From a virus: 64,000 bases of DNA. The translations under genes and the position numbers were made by a program. The notes under the pieces are model-generated. The model was given only the letters and a program-made list of their open reading frames with translations, did no database searches and was not told the DNA's origin. Shown piece by piece: positions 35,831 through 44,588 of this stretch (positions within the stretch are counted from its first letter, which is position 1; every line of letters begins with the position of its first letter). The stretch spans positions 30,812 through 94,811 of IMG/VR virus record IMGVR_UViG_3300037189_012662; one strand, given 5' to 3'.

Positions 35831-38800
35831 TTATACCGCATTTAGCACATTGGATTGCCAAATAACGTTATTTAATGCTCTATACTCATAGTTGCCAAGA
35901 CTAAAGACTCTTTCATCATCAACGATAATCTTGTTTGTTCCAGTATAGGTCTTATAGATATCTTCTGGGCCAACCCCATAGTAGCTTGTTGAGGATAGTA
36001 CCAAAACACCATTCCAGATATAGGAAGACTCCCAGAATTGCCAGTCAAACTCAGTTAGTCCCACTGAGCGAACCTTAAACCATGGCCTGGTAGTTACTTG
36101 CTGAACTTCTTGTAGGCTTGTGCTCTTGTAGTGAGAAATACTGTTTATTAAAATTGGACCAGTAATCCTTATTCCTCCAAAATACCTGTCATAGATCAAA
36201 CTGTTGGAGAATCCAATTCCCAGCATTCCCCATTCTTTCACTGTTAGGACTGGCTCTTTTACGATTTTGCCATTCCAGTAAAAAGAGATTCCATTTTCTA
36301 GTCTTCCAGTTCTAGAGTTAATTGCATAAATCTTTGCCCTCTTGCCCTGAGGGTGAACAGACACCATGTAAAACTTAATTATAGAGTTTTTTGACTCTAT
36401 TTCAAAAATCTGCATTGGCGAATATGGGAAAAAGTCTTGGTCATACCGCATGGCCATTTGCATAGCAATTACCCTGTACTCTGATGACTTAGTAGCATTT
36501 ATAGGAATCTTTATACCACGATTAATAAGAGGATCGAATCTACCTCTAAGCTCAATTCCGCTATTTCTTGTCATGTACAGGTATGGGCTAGATCCTCTGT
36601 ATGTTGTAAAAGGGTTGAGGTTTTTGTAGTCAAAATACACGCCAGTTTTTCTGTATGGGTAAATTTCTGTACCAAACTTTGTACCAATCATTGTTGGCAC
36701 TGAATCATTTAGTGCCTGAGACGCATATTGCAACTTTCTTATTCGAACTGGATGACTAACAATATCATCAACGACAATGTCCATATGTGTAACGATTGCT
36801 AGTTCGTTAAAGTCTATATGTTTTGGAGGATAGATAACCATATTGTCAACAACCTCGTACATCGTATTTTCAAAGCTGTCATAGATTGGGTTGCTATCTT
36901 CGTCATAGCCTATAACGTATGACCCAGGCACGAGAGTACCGTCCTTATCTGGCCTTATTGTATTTGTAAAATAGCTATAGGGTGCATTTGCTCCTGAAGC
37001 CAAATACTGGAATGTTATAAAGGTTCTGACCTGTGCTCCGAAGGTATCGTATTTATAAGTTTTGAATGATTTATTTTTTAAATCGTTATAATTTTCATAT
37101 CCAGTAAATAGTTGATTATCTAATGATTCATAGGTTCTTTGAACTGGAGAGTAGAACTTTTCTCTAAGTTCCTCATATGTCCAAGAACTAGACTCATCTT
37201 CCTGAACAAATTTAGATGGTGCTGGATAGTTAACATTAAATTGAATAAAATCAAGATCATATCTGGAGTCACCATTTGGATCAGTAACATACTTTGCCAT
37301 ATAGGTTAGCGGTATGTAATCTTCCCAATATGAATCTACAGAAACACCTATGTTGAATTTATCAAAATTCTCAAATAGTTTAACTGTGTAGCTTGCAATA
37401 AAGTCAGCGAAGGATTGGGTTGCCACTATGGATGGTGCAGGATAGTTGCTGTCTGGATTAACGTGTAGATCCCAAGTTGTAGTTGTTGGAATCTTGCCGT
37501 CATAAAGAGTCTCCCAATATTCTGTTATTGGGATTCCTCCGTCAACGCCAAACATATCTACATAGTCAAGTGTCAAGCCTTTTGTGTTAAAAAATTGTGA
37601 AATCTTAGAAAAGTTTCTTTCCGTACAAACTCCAATAGAGTATATGTTGCCACTAAAGCTATTTTCAAACTTTTTGTTACCACCAACATATAGCCTTAGT
37701 GATGATTTTTTGCCAAAAAATGCTGCAGTGTTGCCACCAAAATATTCAGAGAATGCCCTGAAGTCTAGACCAATTGAAAACTCTTCACCAACATATCTAA
37801 TTTCTGAAGTATAGATGGTTGACAACTGCGACCCATAAGACATGGTATAAACTATTTGGCTATCATCAATAGATATTTGTAAGTAGTTTGACGTGCCTAC
37901 ATCTTCTATTTCAAAAAGAATTTCCTTGTTAAGATTTTTAGATTTTTGTTTAAAAACTCCATAAAATCCCTTTACGTCTTTATCTAAAAATCCAAGATTT
38001 TCAATAAGAAAATAACCATTTGTATTTGTCCAAGATGAGTTTGGCCTTAGACACATAAAGTTCTTTTCTTCATTTTGTACTAATGAAATGTCTCTAATCC
38101 AGGTCTCTCTGTTTTTATTGTTAAAAGCTATAGTGGGTAGCTGATAGCTTGGAACAGAAAGAATTCCATTTTCGGTAACAAGATTATCAACAACCCCCTG
38201 ATCCCATTTTCCTAGATCAGGGTACGAGTATGTATTTGAATGCTTTGCAAATGTTGAATCAATAAATACGGAAGTTCCGCTATAAGCAGCATTAATATTT
38301 TCTGGGAACTCAACTCCCTGGCCGTAGACCCACCTTCTTTTTGAAAGTATTTGTGATACTTGGTATGGATAGATAGCCACACAATCCAACTCTATTGTGG
38401 GAACATCCTCATAAGAGTAAAATCCTAGCCAGTCCTGATCTTTTTGATTGTTAATTTTTGCTGGAAAATTAATGTCTGATTCTGACAAAGATAAGGATAT
38501 AACAACCTCTCCATTAATCAACAATGCTGCTGAAGTTGGGCCATATTTAATATTAATGAGCATTGGCCTAAACCATTCACCAACAAAATACGATCCATAA
38601 GAATTTCCAATTTTTAAAATAATAAAGGGGCCTTTTACGTACAGTCCGTCACTTGAAGAGATTGGACCAAAGATTCTTTTTTGCTCTAAAGAGTCATTCA
38701 AAACCTTTATCCAAAACTCAACAGTATAGTCCTTATACTTTCCATAATCATTTAAGAACCCATTGCCTGGAACAATTAGCGATGGCTTATTTTCATTTGG

Positions 38801-39598
38801 AGACAAGATTGTTGTATTTGATGCCCCATAAACCATTGGCAGGCCACCATTTTTACAGGAGATTGACCCAGATGACTTTATTAGATAGTACCCTGGGGTT
38901 TCCTGAAGCCCATATGACTTTGCCTCAATTGCTTTTCCAGAAATTAAAATATTGCTAGGAATGTCAATTATCTGAGAGCCAAGGGATGTTGAGCTAAAGT
39001 TTTCTGACCATTGGCCAAGAGATAATCCATTGATTAAGAACTTATAGTCGTTTGTTGATTCTGCACCACCAGAATACTCAATTTTTATAACAAGTCTTAG
39101 GCTAGAGTTGTCGCTTGGGATATCGAACGTTTCTGCAACAAAGAACCATCTGCCTGAAACAGAAGTATTAAATGATTTTGTTCTTTGGACGTTGCTACCA
39201 GATACAGTATCATAGTACTCATATCCAATTTCAACCTTAGATAAATAGGCAGAGTCTGTATAAAAATATGACCCTATTGTGAAAGTGCCCAAATCACTAT
39301 CTAGGCTAGAAAAGAGAACCCCATCGTCACCAATTGTTATGGGGCTAATGCACTCTATTTCTGCAAAACTGTTTTCTGTTAAACTTCCAGTAATTTCTGT
39401 TGTAACGCTATTTGGAAATGGCTCGTCAACTACAGATACTGTCTGTGCTGTTCCGCCAGAAATGTCTGGCCAAAGAGAAATGTTCCTGTCAGATTCTGTA
39501 ATTAATGACTTATAGTCAACCACATCGTCTAAAGCCCAAAGTGCCAGTGGATGCTCACTAAAAATCTTTTCTGCATAGAGGTTAGATGGACTAGACAT
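35831..39598 (-). CDS. Large structural protein with LamG-like domains
   Basis: 1255 residues. The N-terminus (His-Pro-Leu-Ala-Leu-Trp-Ala-Leu-Asp-Asp) is the classic opening of concanavalin/LamG-type domains. At least two such sandwiches are suggested around 1-240 and 280-410 (Tyr-Thr-Val-Glu-Phe-Trp-Ile-Lys). The rest is Tyr/Ser/Asn-rich beta sequence. It is probably a minor tail or adsorption protein that binds glycans. It is unusual in lying between portal and the oxygenase cluster rather than in the tail block. Confidence 0.65.
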   Translation of the reverse strand: MSSPSNLYAEKIFSEHPLALWALDDVVDYKSLITESDRNISLWPDISGGTAQTVSVVDEPFPNSVTTEITGSLTENSFAEIECISPITIGDDGVLFSSLDSDLGTFTIGSYFYTDSAYLSKVEIGYEYYDTVSGSNVQRTKSFNTSVSGRWFFVAETFDIPSDNSSLRLVIKIEYSGGAESTNDYKFLINGLSLGQWSENFSSTSLGSQIIDIPSNILISGKAIEAKSYGLQETPGYYLIKSSGSISCKNGGLPMVYGASNTTILSPNENKPSLIVPGNGFLNDYGKYKDYTVEFWIKVLNDSLEQKRIFGPISSSDGLYVKGPFIILKIGNSYGSYFVGEWFRPMLINIKYGPTSAALLINGEVVISLSLSESDINFPAKINNQKDQDWLGFYSYEDVPTIELDCVAIYPYQVSQILSKRRWVYGQGVEFPENINAAYSGTSVFIDSTFAKHSNTYSYPDLGKWDQGVVDNLVTENGILSVPSYQLPTIAFNNKNRETWIRDISLVQNEEKNFMCLRPNSSWTNTNGYFLIENLGFLDKDVKGFYGVFKQKSKNLNKEILFEIEDVGTSNYLQISIDDSQIVYTMSYGSQLSTIYTSEIRYVGEEFSIGLDFRAFSEYFGGNTAAFFGKKSSLRLYVGGNKKFENSFSGNIYSIGVCTERNFSKISQFFNTKGLTLDYVDMFGVDGGIPITEYWETLYDGKIPTTTTWDLHVNPDSNYPAPSIVATQSFADFIASYTVKLFENFDKFNIGVSVDSYWEDYIPLTYMAKYVTDPNGDSRYDLDFIQFNVNYPAPSKFVQEDESSSWTYEELREKFYSPVQRTYESLDNQLFTGYENYNDLKNKSFKTYKYDTFGAQVRTFITFQYLASGANAPYSYFTNTIRPDKDGTLVPGSYVIGYDEDSNPIYDSFENTMYEVVDNMVIYPPKHIDFNELAIVTHMDIVVDDIVSHPVRIRKLQYASQALNDSVPTMIGTKFGTEIYPYRKTGVYFDYKNLNPFTTYRGSSPYLYMTRNSGIELRGRFDPLINRGIKIPINATKSSEYRVIAMQMAMRYDQDFFPYSPMQIFEIESKNSIIKFYMVSVHPQGKRAKIYAINSRTGRLENGISFYWNGKIVKEPVLTVKEWGMLGIGFSNSLIYDRYFGGIRITGPILINSISHYKSTSLQEVQQVTTRPWFKVRSVGLTEFDWQFWESSYIWNGVLVLSSTSYYGVGPEDIYKTYTGTNKIIVDDERVFSLGNYEYRALNNVIWQSNVLNAV

Positions 39599-39617
39599 TG
39601 TAGTCTATTTTATCATA

Positions 39618-40217
39618 CTAAAAGCCTTTTATTTCCCAGTTATCCCACTGAACCTTCTCATACGGTTCGTTACTGGGCATCCAAAGCTGTCCCTTTTTAC
39701 CAATCCAGGCTTCTGAAAAATACAATGGCTTTGATAGAATTTTTGTAATTGCACACATGTTTTCTTCACCCTCTTCAAAAAAGACTAGATCGCCAGGTTC
39801 TGGCTTTACTGTCTTTTCTAATTTAGGAAATACAAGGTTGCCGCCATCGAAGTCGTTATTCCAAAAAATAATTGACTTGTAGGTCCCTTTTGGCTTTGTA
39901 TTATCGAACTGTGGCCCAGTTTCTGCACCAACCATGTACCTAGCAATATAGTGCTTTGAAAACATTGGTGGAAGGTATTCTCCTGGAAATCTAGACTCTA
40001 TAATTTCATAAAATGCTTTTGAATATTTGGAAAATATTTGTAGTATATAGTCTGGCATTTCTCCACGTGTGTGAAGGTCAAACTGAGCATTATATTCTGT
40101 ATATAGCTTATCGTGTAGTGGAACATGTTCGTCTTTGGTATTAAACTTTATAGTTGCTATGTAGTTAGCAACAACCTCAACGTCTTCTCTTGATAAAAAG
40201 CCTTTTACAATTTCCAT
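39618..40217 (-). CDS. P4H-like protein with degenerate active site
   Basis: 199 residues. The overall layout follows prolyl 4-hydroxylase-like 2OG-Fe(II) proteins: Ala-Arg-Tyr-x-Val-Gly at 92-97, Phe-Asp-Gly-Gly-Asn-Leu-Val-Phe at 123-130, Pro-Gly-Asp-Leu-Val-Phe-Phe at 141-147, and a final Glu-Ala-Trp-Ile strand. The HxD motif reads Gln103-Phe104-Asp105, the distal His position is about Cys155, and the 2OG-binding Arg position is not basic. It is probably non-catalytic or uses other ligands. It follows the cryptic small gene in the oxygenase cluster. Confidence 0.7.
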   Translation of the reverse strand: MEIVKGFLSREDVEVVANYIATIKFNTKDEHVPLHDKLYTEYNAQFDLHTRGEMPDYILQIFSKYSKAFYEIIESRFPGEYLPPMFSKHYIARYMVGAETGPQFDNTKPKGTYKSIIFWNNDFDGGNLVFPKLEKTVKPEPGDLVFFEEGEENMCAITKILSKPLYFSEAWIGKKGQLWMPSNEPYEKVQWDNWEIKGF

Positions 40218-40228
40218 AAATAGTCCAA

Positions 40229-40366
40229 TTAGCTAAAACTCATAGATGAGTGTGATTTGCCCTGCCCCATACCGCAACGACTGCAGGATGAAAGCTTTGC
40301 CTTCGTTACTGGACATTGGCTAGACTGTAGATTATGCCCAATGATTAAACATATTACTTTTTTCAA
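40229..40366 (-). CDS. Cryptic small zinc-motif protein (DUF1660-like), TTG start
   Basis: 45 residues, found by hand in the gap between two oxygenase genes. The TTG start overlaps the TGA of the upstream gene (TTGA junction) and has GGAG about 8 bases upstream. It encodes Cys6-Leu-Ile-Ile-Gly-His11, Cys18-Pro-Val-Thr, and Cys28-Ser-Arg-Cys31-Gly, ending at TAA. The Cys-xx-xx-Gly-His plus Cys-xx-Cys-Gly pattern resembles small phage zinc proteins annotated DUF1660. The family match is from memory and tentative; the ribosome site and junction support a real gene. Confidence 0.65.
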   Translation of the reverse strand: MKKVICLIIGHNLQSSQCPVTKAKLSSCSRCGMGQGKSHSSMSFS

Positions 40367-41016
40367 AGCTTAACTCCATTTCTTATTATTGGTTCGCTTG
40401 CAATATCGTATGCAATTGTAATCCTGTATCTGTCATCAAACCAGTCATCACGGCCGTGAGGATGTCCAGTTTCTGAAACAACTAATCTATTGTTTTTATT
40501 AATATTTTCAAAAACAGTGTCAGTATCTTTTATTTTATAAAAGGTTGAGGATGGCTCAGCGTTTACACAGTAATATCCATGGAATACTGGAATTCCAGTT
40601 CCACCTGCGTGGTCGTGATAGTGTTCTGGATGTTTAAGTGGGGAAACTCCAGCTCCCTCACCCTCAGTTTTAAAGTCTAAATTAAACCATCCATTAATAA
40701 AATAGTTTTCCTTAGCATAGTCAATTCCGTAATACTCACAGGCTTCTTGAATTGTGTCAGCTAAGGCATCCTTGAGCTTCTTTATTCCTGGATGATCCCA
40801 CGTAAATATATTGTAGTAGTCACCTAGCTGTGTTGGTGCACCATTATAGATATTAAACTTTGACAAAATTTCTTGTGGGACGTTCCCAATTTTGCCAGCA
40901 ACTAAGTCTTGTGCCTTTAGATAAAGATAAGAGTACATATCATCTAGGTCATTATCTAAGAACCTGTCAAAGAACTTGTGTGGTGGCTTTGGACTAATTA
41001 GTTTAGAGGTATCCAA
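40363..41016 (-). CDS. 2OG-Fe(II) oxygenase, phage/cyanophage type
   Basis: 217 residues. Trp110-Phe-Asn opens the core, His-Tyr-His-Asp-His at 132-136 and Gly-His185-Pro-His187-Gly supply iron ligands, and an Arg-Ile-Thr-Ile-Ala-Tyr strand (Arg198) probably binds 2-oxoglutarate. This layout matches the putative 2OG-Fe(II) oxygenase family Pfam PF13759, common in aquatic phages. It overlaps the 3' end of its close paralogue by 19 bases. The substrate is unknown. Confidence 0.75.
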   Translation of the reverse strand: MDTSKLISPKPPHKFFDRFLDNDLDDMYSYLYLKAQDLVAGKIGNVPQEILSKFNIYNGAPTQLGDYYNIFTWDHPGIKKLKDALADTIQEACEYYGIDYAKENYFINGWFNLDFKTEGEGAGVSPLKHPEHYHDHAGGTGIPVFHGYYCVNAEPSSTFYKIKDTDTVFENINKNNRLVVSETGHPHGRDDWFDDRYRITIAYDIASEPIIRNGVKL

Positions 41017-41657
41017 TGCTGCTCCTGTGTCATGCCTACTGGAGTCTGCAGGCTTCTTAGTGGTATTACGTCATATGCGATGGTAATTCTAGGTCCTGAC
41101 CAATCCCAGTCCCCCATAGCATGAGGGTGGCCCATCTCAGAGAGAATTGCACGATTGTTTTTATTGTTGTTTTCTACTTCTGTTCCAAAAACAATGTAGT
41201 GAGTTGTTGATGGTTCTGCAGAAACTGAATAATATCCATGGAAATTTGGAGCACCGCTGCCTCCGTGATCATGCCAGTCTAGCTTTCCATTGTGTGCCTC
41301 ATTAATGTTAAACCATCCCTGAAGCATAAACTGCTCTTTTTGAAAATCTAGATCGTAGTGGGCACAGGCATCTTTGACCATTTGGGAAACTGCGTTATAT
41401 AGTTTGCGAACCCCATCAATGTGAAACTGGAAGACGTTATATTCTCTCCATTTCATTGTAGAGACACTATTGGAAGATTTCCAAAGCTCGTCTTCTCTTA
41501 GATCTCCTACCCCAGAGACCTCTGCTCGTCTAATCTTTTCGTACCTATCAATTAGCTCTGTTTTTAACTTTTCAAGGTCATTATCCAAAAAAGCTTCAAA
41601 AAAGCGATGTGGTTGTGTTGATTGGCTTACACTTTTTAGTGGGGACATGGTGTCCAT
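40998..41657 (-). CDS. 2OG-Fe(II) oxygenase, phage/cyanophage type
   Basis: 219 residues, a paralogue of the following gene: Gly-Trp-Phe-Asn-Ile at 114-118, Trp128-His129-Asp130-His131, Gly-His177-Pro-His179, and Arg190-Ile-Thr-Ile-Ala-Tyr. It leads the unit 41657 to 39618. The ATG has an AGGAG site 9 bases upstream and a clear promoter (TTGCAA-17-TATAAT). The pair probably arose by tandem duplication. Confidence 0.77.
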   Translation of the reverse strand: MDTMSPLKSVSQSTQPHRFFEAFLDNDLEKLKTELIDRYEKIRRAEVSGVGDLREDELWKSSNSVSTMKWREYNVFQFHIDGVRKLYNAVSQMVKDACAHYDLDFQKEQFMLQGWFNINEAHNGKLDWHDHGGSGAPNFHGYYSVSAEPSTTHYIVFGTEVENNNKNNRAILSEMGHPHAMGDWDWSGPRITIAYDVIPLRSLQTPVGMTQEQHWIPLN

Positions 41658-41683
41658 AATAAAATCTCCTAACGATATATTTT

Positions 41684-41712
41684 ATTATACACTATAGGAG
41701 ATTTTGTTGCAA
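41684..41712 (-). promoter_or_regulatory. Promoter for the central oxygenase cluster
   Basis: TTGCAA (41712-41707), a 17-base spacer, then TATAAT (41689-41684). The leader is about 20 bases with AGGAG. It lies directly after the stop of the fibronectin-type gene. Confidence 0.6.
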
Positions 41713-41716
41713 TTTT

Positions 41717-42442
41717 TTAGCACCAGCCAGCACAGCCATACCAGTTTGGAGCAAACCCAAATGGAGAGAAGCCAAAGGGCGAGAAGCCGAATGGAGAGAA
41801 TCCAAATGGTGAGAATCCAAACGCACCAAAAGGTGCAAAGGAGAAGGTTGTGGTGACTGAAGCTGAGCTTGGAGACGATGCTCCATTTCCATTAGCATTC
41901 GTTGCATAAACCTGGTATGTCTGAGATGTTCCCTGCTCCTGGCTAACATCTACTGTTGTTGAAGATGTCGTTCCAGACTTTCCATCAGAGGAATACCAGT
42001 AATAGCTAGAAATAGCTTTTCCACCATTTGCAGGAGCGTCCCAACTAACTCTGTCAATACCAGCTGATGGGGAGCTAACTGATGGCGTACCTACGGCAGC
42101 AGGAACAGTTGTTGCTGTAATTGCAGAGGTAGCTGCAGATGGAGCAGAAGTTCCATAAGAATTAGTTGCTGTTACTGTAAATGTATAGGATACTCCTGAC
42201 TGAAGCCCAGTAAGAATAACTGGAGAGGATGAATCTGTTGCAGTATATCCTCCTGGAGAAGATGTTACTGTGAACGAAGTAGCATCATTTGGTCCCTGAG
42301 GAGTAAATGTTACAAGAACCTTGGCATCATTAAAAGATCTACCGCTTCCAGTATCTTCCGCAGTCCCAATTAATGGGGCTGCTGGAGCCAGATAATCATT
42401 TTGTGCAAGAGACTTCTTTCCTGCTCTTTTATTTGCTGCCAT
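41717..42442 (-). CDS. Fibronectin type III protein with FGFSP tail
   Basis: 241 residues. Two fibronectin type III-like domains (about 15-110 and 113-200, with Tyr-Thr-Phe-Thr-Val-Thr-Ala-Thr-Asn and Tyr-Gln-Val-Tyr-Ala-Thr-Asn strands) are followed by FGFSP pentapeptide repeats (about 206-230) and a Cys/Trp-rich end. It is probably an outer virion or fibre-associated protein. The repeats are encoded by four 15-base units at 41760-41819. The ribosome site is AAGGAGA. Confidence 0.75.
   Translation of the reverse strand: MAANKRAGKKSLAQNDYLAPAAPLIGTAEDTGSGRSFNDAKVLVTFTPQGPNDATSFTVTSSPGGYTATDSSSPVILTGLQSGVSYTFTVTATNSYGTSAPSAATSAITATTVPAAVGTPSVSSPSAGIDRVSWDAPANGGKAISSYYWYSSDGKSGTTSSTTVDVSQEQGTSQTYQVYATNANGNGASSPSSASVTTTFSFAPFGAFGFSPFGFSPFGFSPFGFSPFGFAPNWYGCAGWC
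41760..41819. repeat. Four 15-base tandem repeats (FGFSP codons)
   Basis: Four imperfect 15-base units in frame encode FGFSP pentapeptides at the C-terminus of the fibronectin-type protein. Such repeats vary in number by slippage. Confidence 0.8.
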
Positions 42443-42465
42443 TTATATTCTCCTTAATTCTTTAA

Positions 42466-44037
42466 TTATGCTGAAAGGTCTCCAAAGACAACCCAGGTGT
42501 TTTCTGCCCTCTTAAATAGGGTGGCAGATGACCACTGAGTACGTAGCTTTAGTCCAGGTGTTGCATTTACAGTTACGCCACCTGCACCAGCAATTGTTAC
42601 CTGCCCAGTTCCAGTTTGCAGAATATCAAATGATGTTCCGACTGGATAGGCCACAGATGAGTTTGTAGGAATTGTAACAGTTACACCAGAAGATGAATTA
42701 ATCTCTACAAGCTTATCACGGTCTGTTAGAACAGTTGTGTAAGCAGATGTCTTCTGGTTAATTTCAGTAAGGGATGGAACACCCTGCTTAACCTGTACAC
42801 CATCAGAGAACTCAACCGCACCCAATCTGAGGGTGTCGTATGCAGCGTTTGTCAGGTCTACAGTATTTGATACTGGGTGTGGAACATTCGAAACAAGCTT
42901 CCATTTCTTGTTATCACTTACGTCACGGAACAATCCAGAGTGCTTGTGGTCTTGCTCAGTTCCTCCAACTTCACCTGTAGCAGCAAGGAATCCTACGTCT
43001 ACGATATCTGTTGTCCAGGCTCCGCTAGACATGTAAATTAGTGGGTCTGATATGCTCAAGTCTGTTGCATTAACAGTTGTGGTTGTTCCGCCAACAGTAA
43101 GGTTTCCAGTAATAGAAAGATTTGCTGTAGTGGTAGTTCCTGTAAATGTTGGGTCAGCTATGGGTGCCTTGGCATTTAGCTGAGTCTGGATGGCAGATGT
43201 CACTCCGTCTACATAGTTTAGTTCTGTAGTTGAGGCGGTGATTCCGTCAAGAACATTAAGCTCTGCAGCAGAGGCAGTAACATCGCTAATGTCTGCAGCT
43301 ACAACTGTGATGTCATTGTCTGCGGTGTTAATGGTCTTGTTTGATAGAGATTGAGTTGCAGACTTTGTTACTAGGTCTGCGGTACTTGCAATGCCGTGCA
43401 CGTTTTCAGTCTCAGAATTGTGAGTGGAAACATAGCCCTGTGCAGTTGTTGTTGTAACAAGCAAAGATGTGTCTGCGATACCGTGAACGTTTGTAGTGTC
43501 GCTAGAGTGGGTTCCGATTGCACTAGAGATTGCCTCTGCTCTTGCATCAGCTTCGTCGTGAATTGCATCTATTCTAGCATTTTCTTCATCATTAATAAGT
43601 CCAGTTAGAGTCTGAACTGCAGTGTCTATTGCAGTGTCCCTAGCGGTAGCTTCTTCTCCAATGGCAATTTCAATTTTGCTTGACACAATTCCATTTGCAT
43701 CATTAACAGCACTAGCAATTTCTCCTAGTGTATCCAAGATTTGTGGAGCATCTCCAATAACATTGCCAAGCTGGTCAACTGGAACATACCCATTGCCATC
43801 TAGTGTGGCAACTCCATTGTCTGAACCTTTTTGAGTTAGTGGAACATAATCATCTAGGGTTCCACCAAGATCGCTAAGATCCTTGAAGTAGGATAGGTCT
43901 GACCAGTGATTGATACCATCACCAATCTTAAACTGACCAGTATCGGACTCAAAACCAATTTCTCCAGAAGCCAGGATTGGGTCTGCAGAGGTCCACTGAG
44001 CCTCAGTGCCTCGTCGCTGTTGCATTCTTGTTGCCAT
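42466..44037 (-). CDS. Tail fibre protein with tropism-determinant-like N-terminus
   Basis: 523 residues. The N-terminus (Gln-Gln-Arg-Arg-Gly-Thr-Glu-Ala-Gln-Trp, Gly-Glu-Ile-Gly-Phe-Glu, Lys-Ile-Gly-Asp-Gly) matches the small fibre-attachment domain of the major tropism determinant type. A helical coiled region (about 90-210) and repeated Ala/Glu/Leu-Asn-Val-Leu-Asp-Gly units follow. The C-terminal 90 residues (Thr-Val-Thr-Ile-Pro-Thr-Asn-Ser ... Val-Phe-Gly-Asp-Leu-Ser-Ala) match the end of the 52982 gene product. It has an AGGAGA site and a 40-base leader. Confidence 0.8.
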   Translation of the reverse strand: MATRMQQRRGTEAQWTSADPILASGEIGFESDTGQFKIGDGINHWSDLSYFKDLSDLGGTLDDYVPLTQKGSDNGVATLDGNGYVPVDQLGNVIGDAPQILDTLGEIASAVNDANGIVSSKIEIAIGEEATARDTAIDTAVQTLTGLINDEENARIDAIHDEADARAEAISSAIGTHSSDTTNVHGIADTSLLVTTTTAQGYVSTHNSETENVHGIASTADLVTKSATQSLSNKTINTADNDITVVAADISDVTASAAELNVLDGITASTTELNYVDGVTSAIQTQLNAKAPIADPTFTGTTTTANLSITGNLTVGGTTTTVNATDLSISDPLIYMSSGAWTTDIVDVGFLAATGEVGGTEQDHKHSGLFRDVSDNKKWKLVSNVPHPVSNTVDLTNAAYDTLRLGAVEFSDGVQVKQGVPSLTEINQKTSAYTTVLTDRDKLVEINSSSGVTVTIPTNSSVAYPVGTSFDILQTGTGQVTIAGAGGVTVNATPGLKLRTQWSSATLFKRAENTWVVFGDLSA

Positions 44038-44083
44038 GTCTATATCTCCTCTAAGTGGGGTTTACCCAAGTGTTCTATTCATA

Positions 44084-44092
44084 ATTATATCA
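44084..44092 (-). promoter_or_regulatory. Extended -10 promoter for fibre gene
   Basis: TGA-TATAAT on the minus strand about 46 bases before the ATG at 44037. The leader contains a small GGGT/ACCC hairpin (about 44057-44067) and the AGGAGA site. Confidence 0.45.
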
Positions 44093-44108
44093 TCTATTTT
44101 ATTATGAA

Positions 44109-44570
44109 TTAGTTAAAGTTGTCGATAGCTAGTCCGCCATCCCAAGTCTCATTCCAAGACGATGTGTTATAGTATCCTGCATCTACTGGTGTAGAAGAAG
44201 AATCGTTATAAAACCCAGCATCTACGAAAGTACTTACGATTAAACCAGTACCGCCAATTGCTGTATCGTGAATGTGTTGTGGCAACTCTGCGGCATCTGC
44301 CAATGTTGCAAGTGTTGTCCAAACTCCATCATGATAGATTGCTAATCTCTTTGATTCTGCATCAAAATACATCTGTCCATCTATTGGAGCCTCTGGGGCA
44401 TCTGACTCAATTGGGACAAGTGGAGCTGCTGCTACAGAGTCTACATATTCTTTAGTTGCAGCGTGTGTATTTTCTGTTGGAGTACCAACCACAACTGCAG
44501 CACCAAATATACCGCCGTTAGCAACCTGAAGACCATGCTTGACTTTAAAGTCTTTATTTTCTACAGTCAC
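44109..44570 (-). CDS. Short tail fibre/attachment protein
   Basis: 153 residues, GTG start with AAGGTGAT upstream. The N-terminus (Asn-Lys-Asp-Phe-Lys-Val-Lys-His-Gly-Leu) matches the N-terminus of the next, longer fibre. Then come Thr-Lys-Glu-Tyr-Val-Asp and a Tyr-His-Asp-Gly-Val-Trp motif seen in many short fibre domains. The C-terminus has two Asp-Ala-Gly-x-Tyr repeats. It is probably a partner or shortened duplicate of the 967-residue fibre. Confidence 0.7.
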   Translation of the reverse strand: MTVENKDFKVKHGLQVANGGIFGAAVVVGTPTENTHAATKEYVDSVAAAPLVPIESDAPEAPIDGQMYFDAESKRLAIYHDGVWTTLATLADAAELPQHIHDTAIGGTGLIVSTFVDAGFYNDSSSTPVDAGYYNTSSWNETWDGGLAIDNFN

Positions 44571-44588
44571 TTTATCACCTTTGCCTTA

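Noticed and set aside
40233-40316. 27-codon ORF in another frame of the same gap (ATG at 40316)
   Set aside because: It has no ribosome site, whereas the overlapping TTG-start frame has GGAG, a coupled junction and a cysteine pattern.
41760-41819. Possible CRISPR array from short regular repeats
   Set aside because: Units are 15 bases, contiguous with no spacers, in frame and encode FGFSP.
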